Shown: positions 1-10,596 of the stretch, one piece after another
Position numbering within the stretch: the stretch's first letter is position 1
Layout: every line of letters starts with the position of its first letter
Source: Chara braunii
Taxonomy: Eukaryota > Streptophyta > Charophyceae > Charales > Characeae
Assembly: GCA_003427395.1 (NCBI GenBank)
Contig: BFEA01000133.1
Span: forward strand, 1,638,801 to 1,673,424
DNA length: 34,624 bases
Reading direction: 5' to 3'
Position numbers and translations under genes: made by a program
Notes under the pieces: generated by a model
What the model was told of the DNA's origin: nothing
The model's database searches: none
Seen by the model: the letters and a program-made list of their open reading frames with translations, nothing else

Positions 1-510
1 TAGCGGAAGATTCACTCTCGGTTTGCACATTTCGAGAGTAGTGGAGCGATCCCCATGGTCACGCCCTTTTGGCGAACCACGGCGACAGCCACAGACGCGG
101 TTCGGTCCTTTTTTTTTAATAATTATAAGAAAGGGCGATGTTCTGTCCTCGGCCTTGCTGCGTCCGGTTTTTTTATTTTTTATTTTACTTTTTCCTTCTA
201 TATTTGCAGCTGGCGAATCTATTGGCATTGGCATTGAGCAAAGGCGATCTATATTTGCCGTATCTAGCTGCTACTAGGGTAGTAGGCGTATAGGCGTATT
301 TTTAGCTCATGTTGTGTCTACTTTTTTCCTTGTGGTGTTTACCTCAGGCTTCCTGGGTCTGTCATTAGACGTGTCAGTAAGTGCAATAGCTGTGTCAGTG
401 TGTGTCAGATATTCTATTTCCTATTTACTGTTCACTCATCACGTCATTTTTTGACCCTTTTTTTCTTTTTTTCTTTTCGGCTGAATGCTCCTGTAACTTG
501 TATATAGCCC
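1..510. other. Gene-free left edge
   Basis: No convincing coding region is visible. The stretch is T-rich with short open frames that show no recognisable domain. Positions 5-24 are almost identical (19 of 20 bases) to 22963-22982 on the same strand, and 11-40 resembles about 863-892, so the edge probably contains fragments of dispersed repeats. Confidence 0.5.
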
Positions 511-608
511 GGGGCAGGGTCCCACTTGCACGGATTAGGAGATTGCGGCCGTTGATCTTCGCTATCGACGGTCGATATGGCATAATTCGTGCAAGCGGGA
601 CCTGGCCC
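511..608. mobile_element. Hairpin MITE, family 1, copy 1
   Basis: A short element with terminal inverted repeats of about 27 bp. The left end begins GGGGCAGGGTCCCACTTGCA and the right end is the inverted form, ending in GGCCCC. The core from GGTCCCAC to GTGGGACC-type ends is 85 bp and aligns without gaps to the reverse complement of the element at 1862-1960. The centre is itself weakly self-complementary, so the whole unit can fold back. It has no coding capacity and is best read as a non-autonomous DNA transposon. A target-site duplication is not clear, so the superfamily is open. Confidence 0.75.
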
Positions 609-1169
609 CCGTTCGAGCCGCTGCGGTCGGCTGATGGCATTGTTTGCGGGCTGACCACTTCGTTGACTACGCACCCCGTGCCGCTCGTTGAACTGCGCCG
701 GCGGTACAAGCAAAGAGGGCGGCAGCAGGAGGCACACAGGGTTTTTGGGCATTTGGGCGGCAGTTACCCACCGCCGCACACGCGCTTCCTTTTCGCTTTT
801 TTTTTGGTACTTGTCTGCGGGTTCTCCCTGCCCTCACATCATTGCCGACTTGTTCTAGCGGGAAGTTCATTCCCATTTTGCACATTCCGAGAGTGGTGTG
901 GCGATGCCCTTGTGTGCACGTCCCGCCCCTCGCCCCTCTCCCCCTCACTACCTACTGCGGTCAGGGAGTTGAATTCAAATATATAGCAGTTCGCCAACAC
1001 TATTGGCCTTTTTCTCCGATGCGTATGTTCTCCGATGCGTGTGTTGCTGTTCCCGACGTTTGTCTGCGCGCCACTTGTGCTCGGACAGCACAGCACTTGG
1101 CACTCGCATTGCCGTCACACCGCCGAGAGCAGCGGGTAACGCGCGATATCGCTGCTGGATGGGGCGAAG
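609..1169. other. Intergenic, no gene seen
   Basis: Open frames cross this stretch on both strands, but none shows a known domain or a start context that stands out. The base composition is mixed, with T-rich runs. I see no RNA gene. Confidence 0.4.
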
Positions 1170-1530
1170 CTTTTAGACACTGTCCGAGAGAGGAGGAGGG
1201 CAAAGCAGCCGCCATATGTTCAGGACTTTTCAGGACGTATCGGACCTTGATCACGGCCAAGGGGGTCGTCACGGCACAGACCTGGCGCAGTTTTTTCCTG
1301 GACGTATCGGACCTTGATCAAGGCCAAAGGGGAGGCTTTGGGACACTGTCCGAGAGAGGACGAGGGCAAACCAGCCGCTATATGTTCATGACTTTTCTGG
1401 ACGTACGGACCTTGATCACGGCCAAGGGGGTCGTGACGGCACAGGCCTGGCGCAGTTTTTTCTGGACGTATCGGACCTTGATCATGGCCAAGGGGGTCGT
1501 TACCGCACAGGCCTGGCGCAGGCTTGAGGC
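1170..1530. repeat. Higher-order tandem repeat block
   Basis: Two unit types alternate. Unit X contains GACACTGTCCGAGAGAGG and occurs at about 1176 and 1342. Unit Y contains GGACGTAYCGGACCTTGATCA-like sequence and starts at about 1233, 1300, 1399 and 1464, giving spacings of 67, 99 and 65 bp. Most Y units continue into a conserved CCAAGGGGGTCGT segment and a CTGGCGCAG segment. Frames stay open across the block on both strands, which is expected of a repeat lacking stop codons and is not evidence of a gene by itself. Confidence 0.75.
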
Positions 1531-1861
1531 GTAGGACGCAGAACGACCTTCGGACCTCAGGGACAAGCTCGGCGGCTGGCTCCGCTTGTGTTATGTAACA
1601 CAGGGCGGACAACCAGGGTTCATCTGTCTTCTCTCCTCCTCTCGTAACCATATATTATGCTTCGTATGCAGGAAGGTGGTATTTGCTGAATGTGACAGAC
1701 AACGAAGGCAGAGAGCAGACACGCGCGCACACACAGACGAAAGAAGACAGCACACGTTCGCGCAGCCGCTGCTTTCATCCCTCCCGTCTTCTTTCCTGCT
1801 CGGGATTTTTCCGCGTTCGTTCCTTTTCCTTGCGCTCAGTTGGTCTATTGGATGCGCCCCA

Positions 1862-1960
1862 GGGGCTAGGTCCCACTTACACGAATTAAGCGACATTGAC
1901 CGTAGATAGCAAAGATCAACGGCCAGAAACTCGTAATCCGTGCAAGTGGGACCTTGTTCC
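1862..1960. mobile_element. Hairpin MITE, family 1, copy 2
   Basis: This copy lies in the opposite orientation to the element at 511-608. The left end reads GGGGCTAGGTCCCACTTACA and the right end CCGTGCAAGTGGGACCTTG. The 85 bp core matches the first copy gap-free in reverse complement, including the central GGCCGTTGATCTTYGCTATC segment. The outer right end has decayed (TTGTTCC where GGCCCC is expected). Two same-length copies in opposite orientations support a mobile family rather than a local duplication. Confidence 0.75.
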
Positions 1961-2753
1961 GGTGGAGGTCCAGTTTGCCGGTTGGCGAGGGACCAACCTA
2001 CGTGCTGCTGCCTACGGGCAGCGTACTGTGTGTAGAACTCGGAAGTAGATTATCCTCAGCCTGTGTAGGGCGAGGAGGGGAGAGTAACGCGGGGAAGTGT
2101 TGTCCAACAAAGCGGCATATTGGTGGGGAAAAGCTGCAGCAAAGACGGGGGCAAGAGGAGAGAGCGAGGGAAAGGGAAGAGGAGGAGGAGGAGGAGGAGG
2201 AGTGTGGACGGAGGGGGGAGGGAAGAGGGAAAGGGAGGAGGGTTTGGAAGGTGTGGACAAGTAGTGGATTGATTCACCAAAATCGCCGCTTGTCTCTGAT
2301 ATTCCTCTCGTGCTTACGAGGAGGAGACGGGATCGGCTGAACAGTATATTGCTTGGCTGACATCATCAGACGGGCTGGAGACGTCGTGAGAGAAGCTTGC
2401 GGTCCTCCCCTATCGATTTTCCGTGCTGCCCCACGCGGGACCGCCGGGTCCTCCTCTGCGCGAACAGCGCCGGCCCGCGCGCGGTCAGGCGGTCAGTTTT
2501 CCGGACTGTCGTGAGGACAGGTGGAGTGCGTAGGTTTCTAGGTGTATCTTTGTGGAAGCACCAGCTGCGGCTGGCTTCTACTCTCTTCTCCTTCCTTTCT
2601 TTTTTGTTTTTTTTTTTCGGATCTCTTCTCCTTCCTTGTTGGTGTGTCGAGTTGTTTGCCTTTCAAAGGAAATTTCGTGGTCTCCTTGGCCAGCGAAGCG
2701 AGGGATTCAACACAGTCGTTCCCAGCCTAGTCGACTCCAGAACCCACTAGAGT

Positions 2754-2848
<95 letters not shown>

Positions 2849-4288
2849 CGGTCTACCTGGCGTGGCGTGGATTGGACTGGACGGGAAGGAGCAATGAGCG
2901 GGAGCACGGCGAGGGGGGCGAGACTCGTCTGGAAAATAGGCGCGGCGAAGTTGCGCCGTTCCGCGAAAGTGGGTACGGTAGTAGTGTAGTGTATGTAGCG
3001 TGGGCCTTCGGCCTGCTAGATAGATAGGGAGTGGGGGGTGCTCGTTGTTCGGCATTTTAGAGTCGTGGCTGCGGAGTGGCTGCAAGGGGCAGAAAGAGAG
3101 GAAAGAACGGTGCAGCGCGGGGAAGTGAGAGCAGGTAGTGACCCCTCCGTCGCTGTGCGTGTTCCTGCATCACGCCTGCCGATGAGGAATACTTAGTGGT
3201 TAGTTGAAAGTAGAGAGCCGAAGATCGGCTTACGGACTCCGAGACGAAGACAGGTGGAAGACAGACGGAGGACTCATTGTTTGCTGTTGTGCGCGAATAG
3301 TTTTGGAGAGTCTTTCGCTGAACACCGAAGTCACGACATTGCGTCGAGACGTCCGGCCACGTCTCGCTACTTTTGCTGCATAATCACTGGTCGACATCGT
3401 TTCTCTCTCTCTCTCTCTCTCTAAAAGTGTGCTGCTGCGCCATTGGGCATTTCACTCTTCTGAACGCTACAATCGCTGCCCGGGTGGAGTCGGATCCCTT
3501 TTTCTGGTTGGCCTCCGTCTTTGTCTGACGTGGATGCATTGCTGTGGTATTGAACAGGAGGGCCCCTGTTGAGGTGAGGTGAGCCACAGGGTGGGGTGGG
3601 AGGGGTTGCTGGGCGGCGGGCGTGTGTGTTGGGGGCGGGTGGGGCGCGGGGGGGGTTGAGAGGTCGAGCAGAGCACGCAAAGGATAAGGAGGGAAGGAGG
3701 TGTTATTGAGAGAGCTTGATCGATAAATCTTGGCAATTCGCTCCGGCCTTGGTGTGCTTGGAACTGCCTTCACGAGCGCCATTGTCTGAAGGTGGTGCAC
3801 TATAGCAGCCATTGGAAAGGGTCTCGTTGGTCTTCGGAAGGGGGGAGGGGGAATAAAGCAGGATCGTTATCTTCTTTCCCCGTCGAAGTGTCATTCAGCA
3901 TTTGCGTGGGGGGAGCTGGCGGAGGGGCGGGGCTAGCGGGGTGGGTGGAACAGCGTTGAGGTGGGAGTGGTGGGCCAGAGACGCTGCAGCTGCGGTGGAT
4001 CTGCGAGACAAAGCGAGGGAGCGAGGACAGAGACAGCGAAGATAGAGGGAGAAAGAGCGGGAGAAAGGCGAAAGAGGGAGTGGGTGCCGCAAGCGGCTTA
4101 CCGAGGAGAAGTGCGACTTCCTGTCTTGAGGTACACTTGAACTTGAATAGATAGGCGTGTATAATTGAACGCGTGTATAATTTACTACCGGTAGTTATTG
4201 GGTTGAGAAAGAAGAGTTGTGCTCTAGCAGAAGGAGGAGCAAGGAAGCCGGCCAGCATCAGCACATCCACTGTCGATCGACTAGGATC
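1961..4288. other. Upstream region of the PLATZ gene
   Basis: No protein domain is recognisable. The stretch is low-complexity, with GGAGGA-rich sequence near 2160-2230, a CA/GA microsatellite (2755-2844), a TC run (3402-3422) and G-rich or purine-rich runs at 3590-3660 and 3980-4080. Two TATAAT-like hexamers near 4160-4180, about 110-130 bases before the chosen ATG, could belong to a core promoter. The sequence alone does not prove that, and no transcription start can be placed. Confidence 0.35.
2755..2844. repeat. Compound (CA)n(GA)n microsatellite
   Basis: About 29 bases of CA repeats run directly into about 60 bases of GA repeats. Frames that stay open through it give only Thr-His or Arg-Glu runs and are not genes. 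Confidence 0.95.
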
Positions 4289-5452
4289 ATGGAAGCGTCG
4301 GAGATTTCTCGTGTTCTTCGCGCACCGCATTTGTCGGGTCGCCAGGAAGAGGCGAGCAGCAGCAGCAGCGGTCGCTTAGGACCGTCGTGGCTGAAGTCTT
4401 TGCTCTCGGCTTCGTTCTTCGCGCACTGTTCTCGACATGCCGGAGGGCACAAGAGCGAGTGCAACATGTTTTGCATTGATTGCGAAGATGGCGCTCTCTG
4501 TTCCTATTGCACCTCTACCCATTCCGGTCACCGCATTTTGCAAATCCGTCGCTCGTCGTATCACGATGTGGTCCGCGTGGCCGATATCCAGAAGCTTCTC
4601 GACGTGTCGCAGATTCAGGTCTATGTCATCAACAGTGCGAGGATCGTCTTCCTGAACGGCCGGCCGCAGTCGAAGCCCGCCAAAGGATCGGCGTACGTGT
4701 GCCGCACGTGCCATCGAAGCCTGCTGGACTCGTCGCGATACTGCTCGCTTGGGTGTAAGCTGACCGGCATAAAGCGGCAAATGGCAGGAAGACGAACACC
4801 GACAACGACGATGATGGAGAAGCTTCAGATGGCGGCGGGAGAGAGAGGGGGAGATGCAAATGATGCAGGTGGCGGGTCGGACGATGATGATGTGTTCGAG
4901 AGCCGAGAGGACGACGATTGGGCCAAGGGATTGACCCTTCAGCTTGCCTCTCGGGAACATCATCATCATCACCAGCATCATAATCACCACCATCACAATT
5001 ATCACAACGGCTATCAAAGGGTGAGAAGCGGGAATGCAGCGGGGGGAGGAAGTCGAGAGGCGGCGGCGGAGAATCCTTACGACGCCGATCAGCGGCAGCA
5101 GCAGGTGGAATACCACCACCATCACCAGCAGCAGCCGCAAACGCAGCACCAACGGCAAAGGAGCGAGCCGAAGCCTTGCGATTCGGAGGAGTCGGTGGAG
5201 ACGTCGAGGAAGATCATGAACTGGCGCAAGAGAGTGCTGCCTCCGCTGAAGACGTGGGGCAATGTTAGGGAGGAGTCTGGGGAGGGAAGAGAGGAGAGCA
5301 CGGAGGGTGAGGCGGAAGAAGGGGAGGTGGATGAGCGATCTTCATACCTGTCGGTAGTGCCACCGTCAACCCCTCCTCAGGTTGTCCAGGATGATCGAAG
5401 GGTGGGACTTAAGAGAAGAAAGGGAACGCCCCATCGAGCTCCTCTTTGGTGA
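4289..5452 (+). CDS. PLATZ zinc-binding transcription factor
   Basis: PLATZ proteins are plant zinc-dependent DNA-binding proteins that mostly repress A/T-rich promoter DNA in the nucleus. From the ATG at 4289 the product is 387 residues. Residues about 33-163 form the PLATZ domain. It opens with WLKSLLSASFFAHC, continues through a B-box-like cluster (C47, H50, C58, C62, C65, C71, C74, H78, H81), the family signature IRRSSYHDVVRV and then VYVINSARIVFLNGRPQ. A second cluster follows (C138, C141, C152, C156, ending CSLGCKLTG). The tail is low-complexity, with an acidic patch, two His-rich runs (about 224-238 and 275-279) and a Glu/Gly-rich stretch. The frame is open from 4217, where an upstream ATG would add 24 residues. 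I chose 4289 because the extra residues are basic and unlike family N-termini. No intron interrupts the domain. The family call is firm; the targets are unknown. Confidence 0.9.
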   Translation: MEASEISRVLRAPHLSGRQEEASSSSSGRLGPSWLKSLLSASFFAHCSRHAGGHKSECNMFCIDCEDGALCSYCTSTHSGHRILQIRRSSYHDVVRVADIQKLLDVSQIQVYVINSARIVFLNGRPQSKPAKGSAYVCRTCHRSLLDSSRYCSLGCKLTGIKRQMAGRRTPTTTMMEKLQMAAGERGGDANDAGGGSDDDDVFESREDDDWAKGLTLQLASREHHHHHQHHNHHHHNYHNGYQRVRSGNAAGGGSREAAAENPYDADQRQQQVEYHHHHQQQPQTQHQRQRSEPKPCDSEESVETSRKIMNWRKRVLPPLKTWGNVREESGEGREESTEGEAEEGEVDERSSYLSVVPPSTPPQVVQDDRRVGLKRRKGTPHRAPLW

Positions 5453-5761
5453 AAACAGCTGTGGCCATGATGGTCCCAGAAAGGGGAAAGGAGGATGATG
5501 GGCAGATAGAGAGAGGGGGGTGAACAGAGAAGGGACACAGCGTGACCATAAGGGACGGTATTGGAGCTAACGGAATGCCTCATTCGTTTTGCTTCCTTTT
5601 CCGTCCGTTCCCTTGCGCGTTCTGTTCTGCCTTTGTACAGTTCAACGAGAATGATTGTATTGTTACGCTTTTGCTTTTTTCTTCTTTTTTTTTTTTGAGT
5701 GGTTTTTTCGTTTGCTTGTGCTTTGCGACGTAGATCAGGATATGGTTTAGGAGTCTTCTCT

Positions 5762-5800
<39 letters not shown>

Positions 5801-8348
5801 NGAGAGAGAGAGAGAGAGAGAGAGGGCAATGTACAGCATAGAACGTAGAGGATAGCGCTGTTCGTGAACGCTCGCGTTTTACTATTTTTACCATGGAATT
5901 GCTATGATCACCGGCGAAGGTTGGACAAAATGTTGGCCTAGCTGCTGATGGGCGGGGGAGGAATTGGAAGCGGGAGTGCTCGGGGGGGCCACGGGGGTCA
6001 GGAGCGGGGTGAAGAGGGCCTGCAGAAAGTCCGATGCGGGCATTCAAGAAGGCGAGAGATGTGTAGATAAAGGGCTCAGCGGAAAGCGTTTGGGAATCGC
6101 ATTGTCGTTAGCGAAGCCTGGCTTTGTCTAGAAATTTCCCCATTCGAGTTATTATTAGCTGTTTAGTCCGAAATGGGATGATGAACGACGTGCGCTGGTT
6201 GCTTCAACGGTGAATGAAAGTACGACTCGAGGCCCAACCAGGAGTACGGATGCATTCGGTCGGAAAAGGGGAATGAGAGGGCGTTTGTGATGACTCTGAG
6301 AGAGAGAGAGCGGAGGCCAGCTGCTTGAAGGGGTGTATATTGCACACCTGGCCTGCGACGCCGTCATCCACAGATTATAATTCGTGCTAAATTGTGCCTT
6401 TATTACGGGATCGGAGGCAGGAATTCGAGAATTGGAAGGAGGTTGTCGACGTGGCTCGCGGGTTGGGCGACACGTGGAGGTCACCCGTCCGCCTTTGGCC
6501 GGTAATCGACAGCAGAAGGACGATTTGGAACTCTTATGGTTTCTCTTCGCAGGGTTCGCGTTATTGGCTCTCTATGGAACTCATGAGCGGCTTTGAGAAG
6601 TTGGCTGGCTATCTGTAACCGCGCGGCCGGTTTGAGACGACTGATAATGACTACTATAAAAGCATTTGGCTGGTTGTATGTATAACCGAGGAGGGAGGGA
6701 GGAGGGAGGGTGATGAGACAGAGAGACTGAGAGTCCGGAGTGGTGTTCTTCTGAAGATCGGAAATCAGCGGGAAAAGGTGGCACGAGGGTGGTTGTCGGT
6801 TTGTCAGGGGTAAGAGTCGCGGGTTCGATGACGAAAGAGTAGGGGGCGGGGGGGGGGGCGGGGCCGGCCTGGCGGCGGCGGCGGAGGGGCGGACAGTTAT
6901 GCGGAAGAGTGGGAGGGTGGGGTCTTACAGAGAGGAGGAATGTGGTGCTGCAAAGGAGTGTGAGAGAGGAAGGAAGACGATGGTCAGTGGAAGGAGGATA
7001 CAAACGCTTGGGCTCGTTGAAGTGTGTGTGTGCGCTAAACGAGGGCGGCTTGGGTACAGGATTAAATTCCCTTTTGTTTTTTAATTGTAAAATTGCCAGC
7101 CTGCTTGTTATCGATCGTGTTTGGGCCGTTGATCAGCGGTGATGACTGGGTGGGCTCAGCTGATCGAGTCCATCGGTCATCACGGCCTGATCAACGGGTC
7201 GTCTTTGCTGTTGAATTTGCCGGCATCGCGGCCAATCCAGGAATCTTGTTCTTTTTTTTTTCTTTCTTATTTTTTTTTGTTCATTGTATTATCACCGATA
7301 CTCTTTTTCCTCCTTTCTACTTTTCGATTTTTTCTGTTTTAGAAGACGACGACATCGATGGTGCGCTTGCGGAGAGTAGGAGCCGTCGATGAGGGCAGCG
7401 GCCGGGAACAGTCGATTTGCGCCGACCGGGACAAATCGATGGATTGTTGTGACAATGGGAAAACGGGATTGATTGGCGGAGGAAAAACAAAAATGAACGA
7501 CACGTTTCGCGAGCGCAGCGCAATTTGATCGACGGTCGTTTGTTTGAATTGAATTTATGATTCGGTTATCTCTGCGTAAAGAAGGACGCAACAATGGCAA
7601 GAGACATAGAAAATCTCATGAAGGCTATATACATGAAGGCGCGGCGAACGTTGTCTCGGATTCTCATATTAAATTTGCTCTTGCGCTCGTCTGCGCCGGC
7701 TACTCCGGCGGCTCTCGACCGTTTGGTGGCGGCGGGCGACGGCTACGGCGGCGATTATCGACCACCCCTTGTTGGCGGCGACGGTACGGCGGCGATTGAC
7801 CCCTCCTCCTCCCCCTCCTCCCCCTCCAAAAGGTGTAGATATTCCAGAGGTTTCAAGGGCGGGCAAGAGGGGGAGGACACGAAGTGATTGGTTGGGCGCG
7901 CGCGGGCAAGAGGAGAGGAGGAAGAGGACGAGACAGACAAATTCGTGTTTTCGTGGCGGCGGACAAATTCTCTTTGTCTTGATTCTTAGTATAATACTAT
8001 AATCGATCAGGAACGGGCGGCGCACTCTCTCGCCTCGACTGGTTGGTTAGTTCTATAAGTCAAATCGGCCCCTCTTAAAGGGCCTGAATTGGCGTGTTGT
8101 TGTTGTCGTTGTCTTCTCCATTCACTGTCGGGGCTCTGCTCACGTTGGTTGGTCGTCTGGTCTTCGCCGCCAATTTCGTGTCGGGTGTAGATATTTTTCG
8201 AACGTGCCTTTTGCCCCCCCCGCCCCCCCCCGTCTTACCCTTTCTCTCATCTCTAGTTTTTCGGATTACAGTTCTCTATATGCGTTTACGGTGTGTTGCG
8301 CGATATACGGTAGTTCGGTCTCCCCTTGTTTTCGGAGTTGGGGTTGGC

Positions 8349-8379
<31 letters not shown>

Positions 8380-8456
8380 TATTCTTTAGTTTGTCTTTTT
8401 TTGAATTCCCTATGATGATGATGCCCGACTGTTCGTGAGGTGGGTACGAGGAAGAT
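5453..8456. other. Gene-free region downstream of PLATZ
   Basis: No recognisable protein or RNA gene. The region holds a GT/GA microsatellite with an embedded N (5758-5824), GA runs near 6297-6310, T-rich runs near 7245-7280 and a (GAT)n run at about 8349-8380. Open frames are short, overlap on both strands and show no domain. Confidence 0.4.
5758..5824. repeat. (GT)n-N-(GA)n microsatellite
   Basis: A GT run ends at a single N (5801) and continues as GA. The N at the change of motif suggests an assembly join or an unresolved base. Confidence 0.95.
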
Positions 8457-8510
8457 TACAATATGTGAAAGCATATTAATGATTATAATATGTGAAAGCA
8501 TATTAATCTT
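8457..8510. repeat. 27 bp tandem duplication
   Basis: Two adjacent 27-base units, 8457-8483 and 8484-8510, each contain AATATGTGAAAGCATATTAA and differ at only a few bases. Confidence 0.9.
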
Positions 8511-8583
8511 AATTGGTAATTGAGAAGTAGACTCAGTCTGATAGTTTGTACAGAAGAGGGGGGGTGGGGGCGGAGGCTGCCGC

Positions 8584-8878
8584 CGGCGGCGGCGACGGTG
8601 GCGACGTGAAGAGGGCAGCGGGATGCCTGAGTGACAAGCGACCAACGACCAAAGTCTACTAATGAACACTGCGCGGGGCCGGTTTTTCTTTGGAAGCAAT
8701 TGATTTCTGCTGCATTTATTGAAAAATGCAGAAGTACCGACGGCGGCGGCGGCGGCGTGAAGAGGGCCGGGGGATGCCTGAAAGTGACAAGCGAGCGAAG
8801 TCGAATGTCGAATGCTGCTGCTCGGGGACGATTGTTACCTTCGGAAGCGATTGTTGAGTTCTGCATTTATTGAGAAAT
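8584..8878. repeat. Degenerate ~151 bp tandem duplication
   Basis: A CGG-rich lead, GTGAAGAGGG, GGGATGCCTGA, GTGACAAGCG and CTGCATTTATTGA recur in the same order in two copies about 151 bases apart, with GTGAAG at 8606 and 8757. Divergence is substantial, so the duplication is not recent. No gene is seen. Confidence 0.75.
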
Positions 8879-8963
8879 GGAAAGGGGTTACGGAATATAG
8901 ATAGAAAATGGAAAAGAAGCAGAAGTGGACTCTTCGCTTGCTTGGATGACAAATCGATCGGAC

Positions 8964-9235
8964 GGTCGACGGATTGCGTTTCGGATGTGACACATCAGAG
9001 CGTAATTGATGATGATGATGATATGATGACGATTACTTGGTCGACGGATTGCGTTTCGGATGTGACACATCAGAGCGTAATCGATGATGATGATGATGAT
9101 GATGCTGTGACGATTACTTGGTCTTCGGGAAGGAAGACGAGTGTGGACATCTGGACGAACACGACGTTACGGAGGTGACACATTAGAGCTTAATTGGTTG
9201 ATGATGATATGACGACTAATTGTTGATCTTCGGTA
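8964..9235. repeat. ~75 bp minisatellite with GAT cores
   Basis: Units start GGTCGACGGATTGCGTTTCG at 8964 and 9039 and carry GTGACACATCAGAGCGTAAT followed by a variable (GAT)n core and GACGATTACTTGG. A third, diverged unit follows (GTGACACATTAGAGC near 9175). The GAT core length varies between units. Confidence 0.85.
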
Positions 9236-9969
9236 AGGAAGACGATGTGGACATCGACGATGACGTCGTGACGACGATCGACAATGGCGTGCGACGACAA
9301 CTCGATCGGACGGTGGACGATTGCCTCTCCCTGATTCTACCGCACATCTGTAGATAACGTGATTTTTTTGGTGTTTTTTTTTTTTGTTTTTTTTTTTTTT
9401 GCGTTTTCTTTGTTGAATTTTGAAGTGCTCGTAAATTTTCTTAAATTTCTTTTTTCTTCGGTTTCCCGTTGGCAATTCGTTTTGTTGATTCTTAAGTGTA
9501 CAGAATGTGTGACTGGCGTCTGTGTGATCTCAACCCGCGACGTTAAAATTCGTTAAACATCAAGAAGGCGGCGGCGTAGTACGTGAATTCACACGTCCAT
9601 CTACCGTCGATTAATTCTGGGATTTCTTTTGCAATTCCGGGATTTCTTCCCCCTGCCGAAGGAGGACCCGTCACGTTTAAAAGAGGGTGTTGATTGATCT
9701 TTTGAATTATTAGCTAGCTAGCGGGATGGACTGGTCTCTCTTTAGGTGGTGTGGAGAGAGAGAGCGAAAGAGAAAGAGGGAGGACAAAGGAGTATCACAG
9801 CAAAAGGACGAGCAAGCAGGGACGGAGGGGGAGGGCCTTGCGCGCGTGTTTATGAGAAGTCTGACGACGTGAGATTCTGTTCCTATTTCTCCTCCGCGGA
9901 GGTTGTCTAAGCAATATCCGTTAAGACGTCCACTGAAGGCATATATAGTCACACCAGCTGAGGAGCTTT
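9236..9969. other. Intergenic, no gene seen
   Basis: The stretch contains T-rich runs near 9363-9400 and a GA-rich stretch near 9750-9790. It shows no domain-bearing frame and no recognisable RNA gene. Confidence 0.4.
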
Positions 9970-10530
9970 TTCGACCGAGCACTGAGCTAATGAACGTCAG
10001 ATGCATCCAGAATTCATGCCGTATTTGCAGTCCGGTTCATTCAGGAAAGTGCTCGACGTGTGAATACGCCCCTGACTCTGTTAGAAGTTCCTTCAAAAAG
10101 ATCATCGGGCGAATTACATTATATGCTATATTCAACTGGGTGTCTCCAACACACTAGGACCATTTCGACTGAGCTCTGACGTAATTGCGGTCAGATGCAT
10201 CCAATTCATGCCGTATTTGCAGCCAGATTCATTCAGGAATGTGCGCATGCGAAGACCTCCTGACTCTGTCAGAAATTCGGAAAGATCATCGGGCGTGCTT
10301 ACATTTCGACATTCCATAAGGTTTTTCCAAAGAGACTGATAAGAAAAGTGTAGACAAGAGGACAGAGCAGGGAGAGCTGCAGGGAGAGGGCGTGCCTTAT
10401 TGTTTGCATTTTCGACGTCGTGGCAACTTGACATCTTGCTTTTGCCACTGGGGTTTGCCCAGAGTGGCGAAGGAGGAGAGGTGTATTCAGGCGTATTTGC
10501 AGTCAGATTCATTCAGGAATGTGCTCATAA
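9970..10530. repeat. Degenerate ~193 bp repeat, 2.2 copies
   Basis: CGACYGAGC, GTCAGATGCATCCA, ATTCATGCCGTATTTGCAG, ATTCATTCAGGAA and AAAGATCATCGGGCG appear in the same order at about 9972-10112 and 10166-10287. A third partial copy of the GTATTTGCAG to AATGTGCTCA part lies at about 10493-10528. No coding capacity is apparent. Confidence 0.8.
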
Positions 10531-10596
10531 CGACTATATTTGGGAAGAAGGGAGAGAGTCTCTGTGCGTCGTCTCTGAGTTAAAGGAGAAAAGAAG

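Noticed and set aside
402-986. 194-residue open frame
   Set aside because: It spans the MITE at 511-608, has no domain and is matched by open frames on the other strand.
842-1534. 230-residue open frame on + and overlapping frames on -
   Set aside because: Much of the length comes from the tandem repeat block, which is stop-free in several frames; no domain is recognisable.
4217-4288. Upstream ATG for PLATZ at 4217
   Set aside because: It is in frame, but the extra 24 residues are basic and Gln/His-rich, unlike family starts. The ATG at 4289 gives a more usual N-terminus, though the longer form cannot be excluded.
4376-5158. 260-residue open frame antisense to PLATZ
   Set aside because: It is a shadow of the PLATZ coding sequence; the Met/Val/Ile runs are complements of the CAT and GAT repeats.
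8964-9235. Regular repeats considered as a CRISPR array
   Set aside because: The units are adjacent tandem repeats with a variable GAT core and no unique spacers, in a eukaryotic context.
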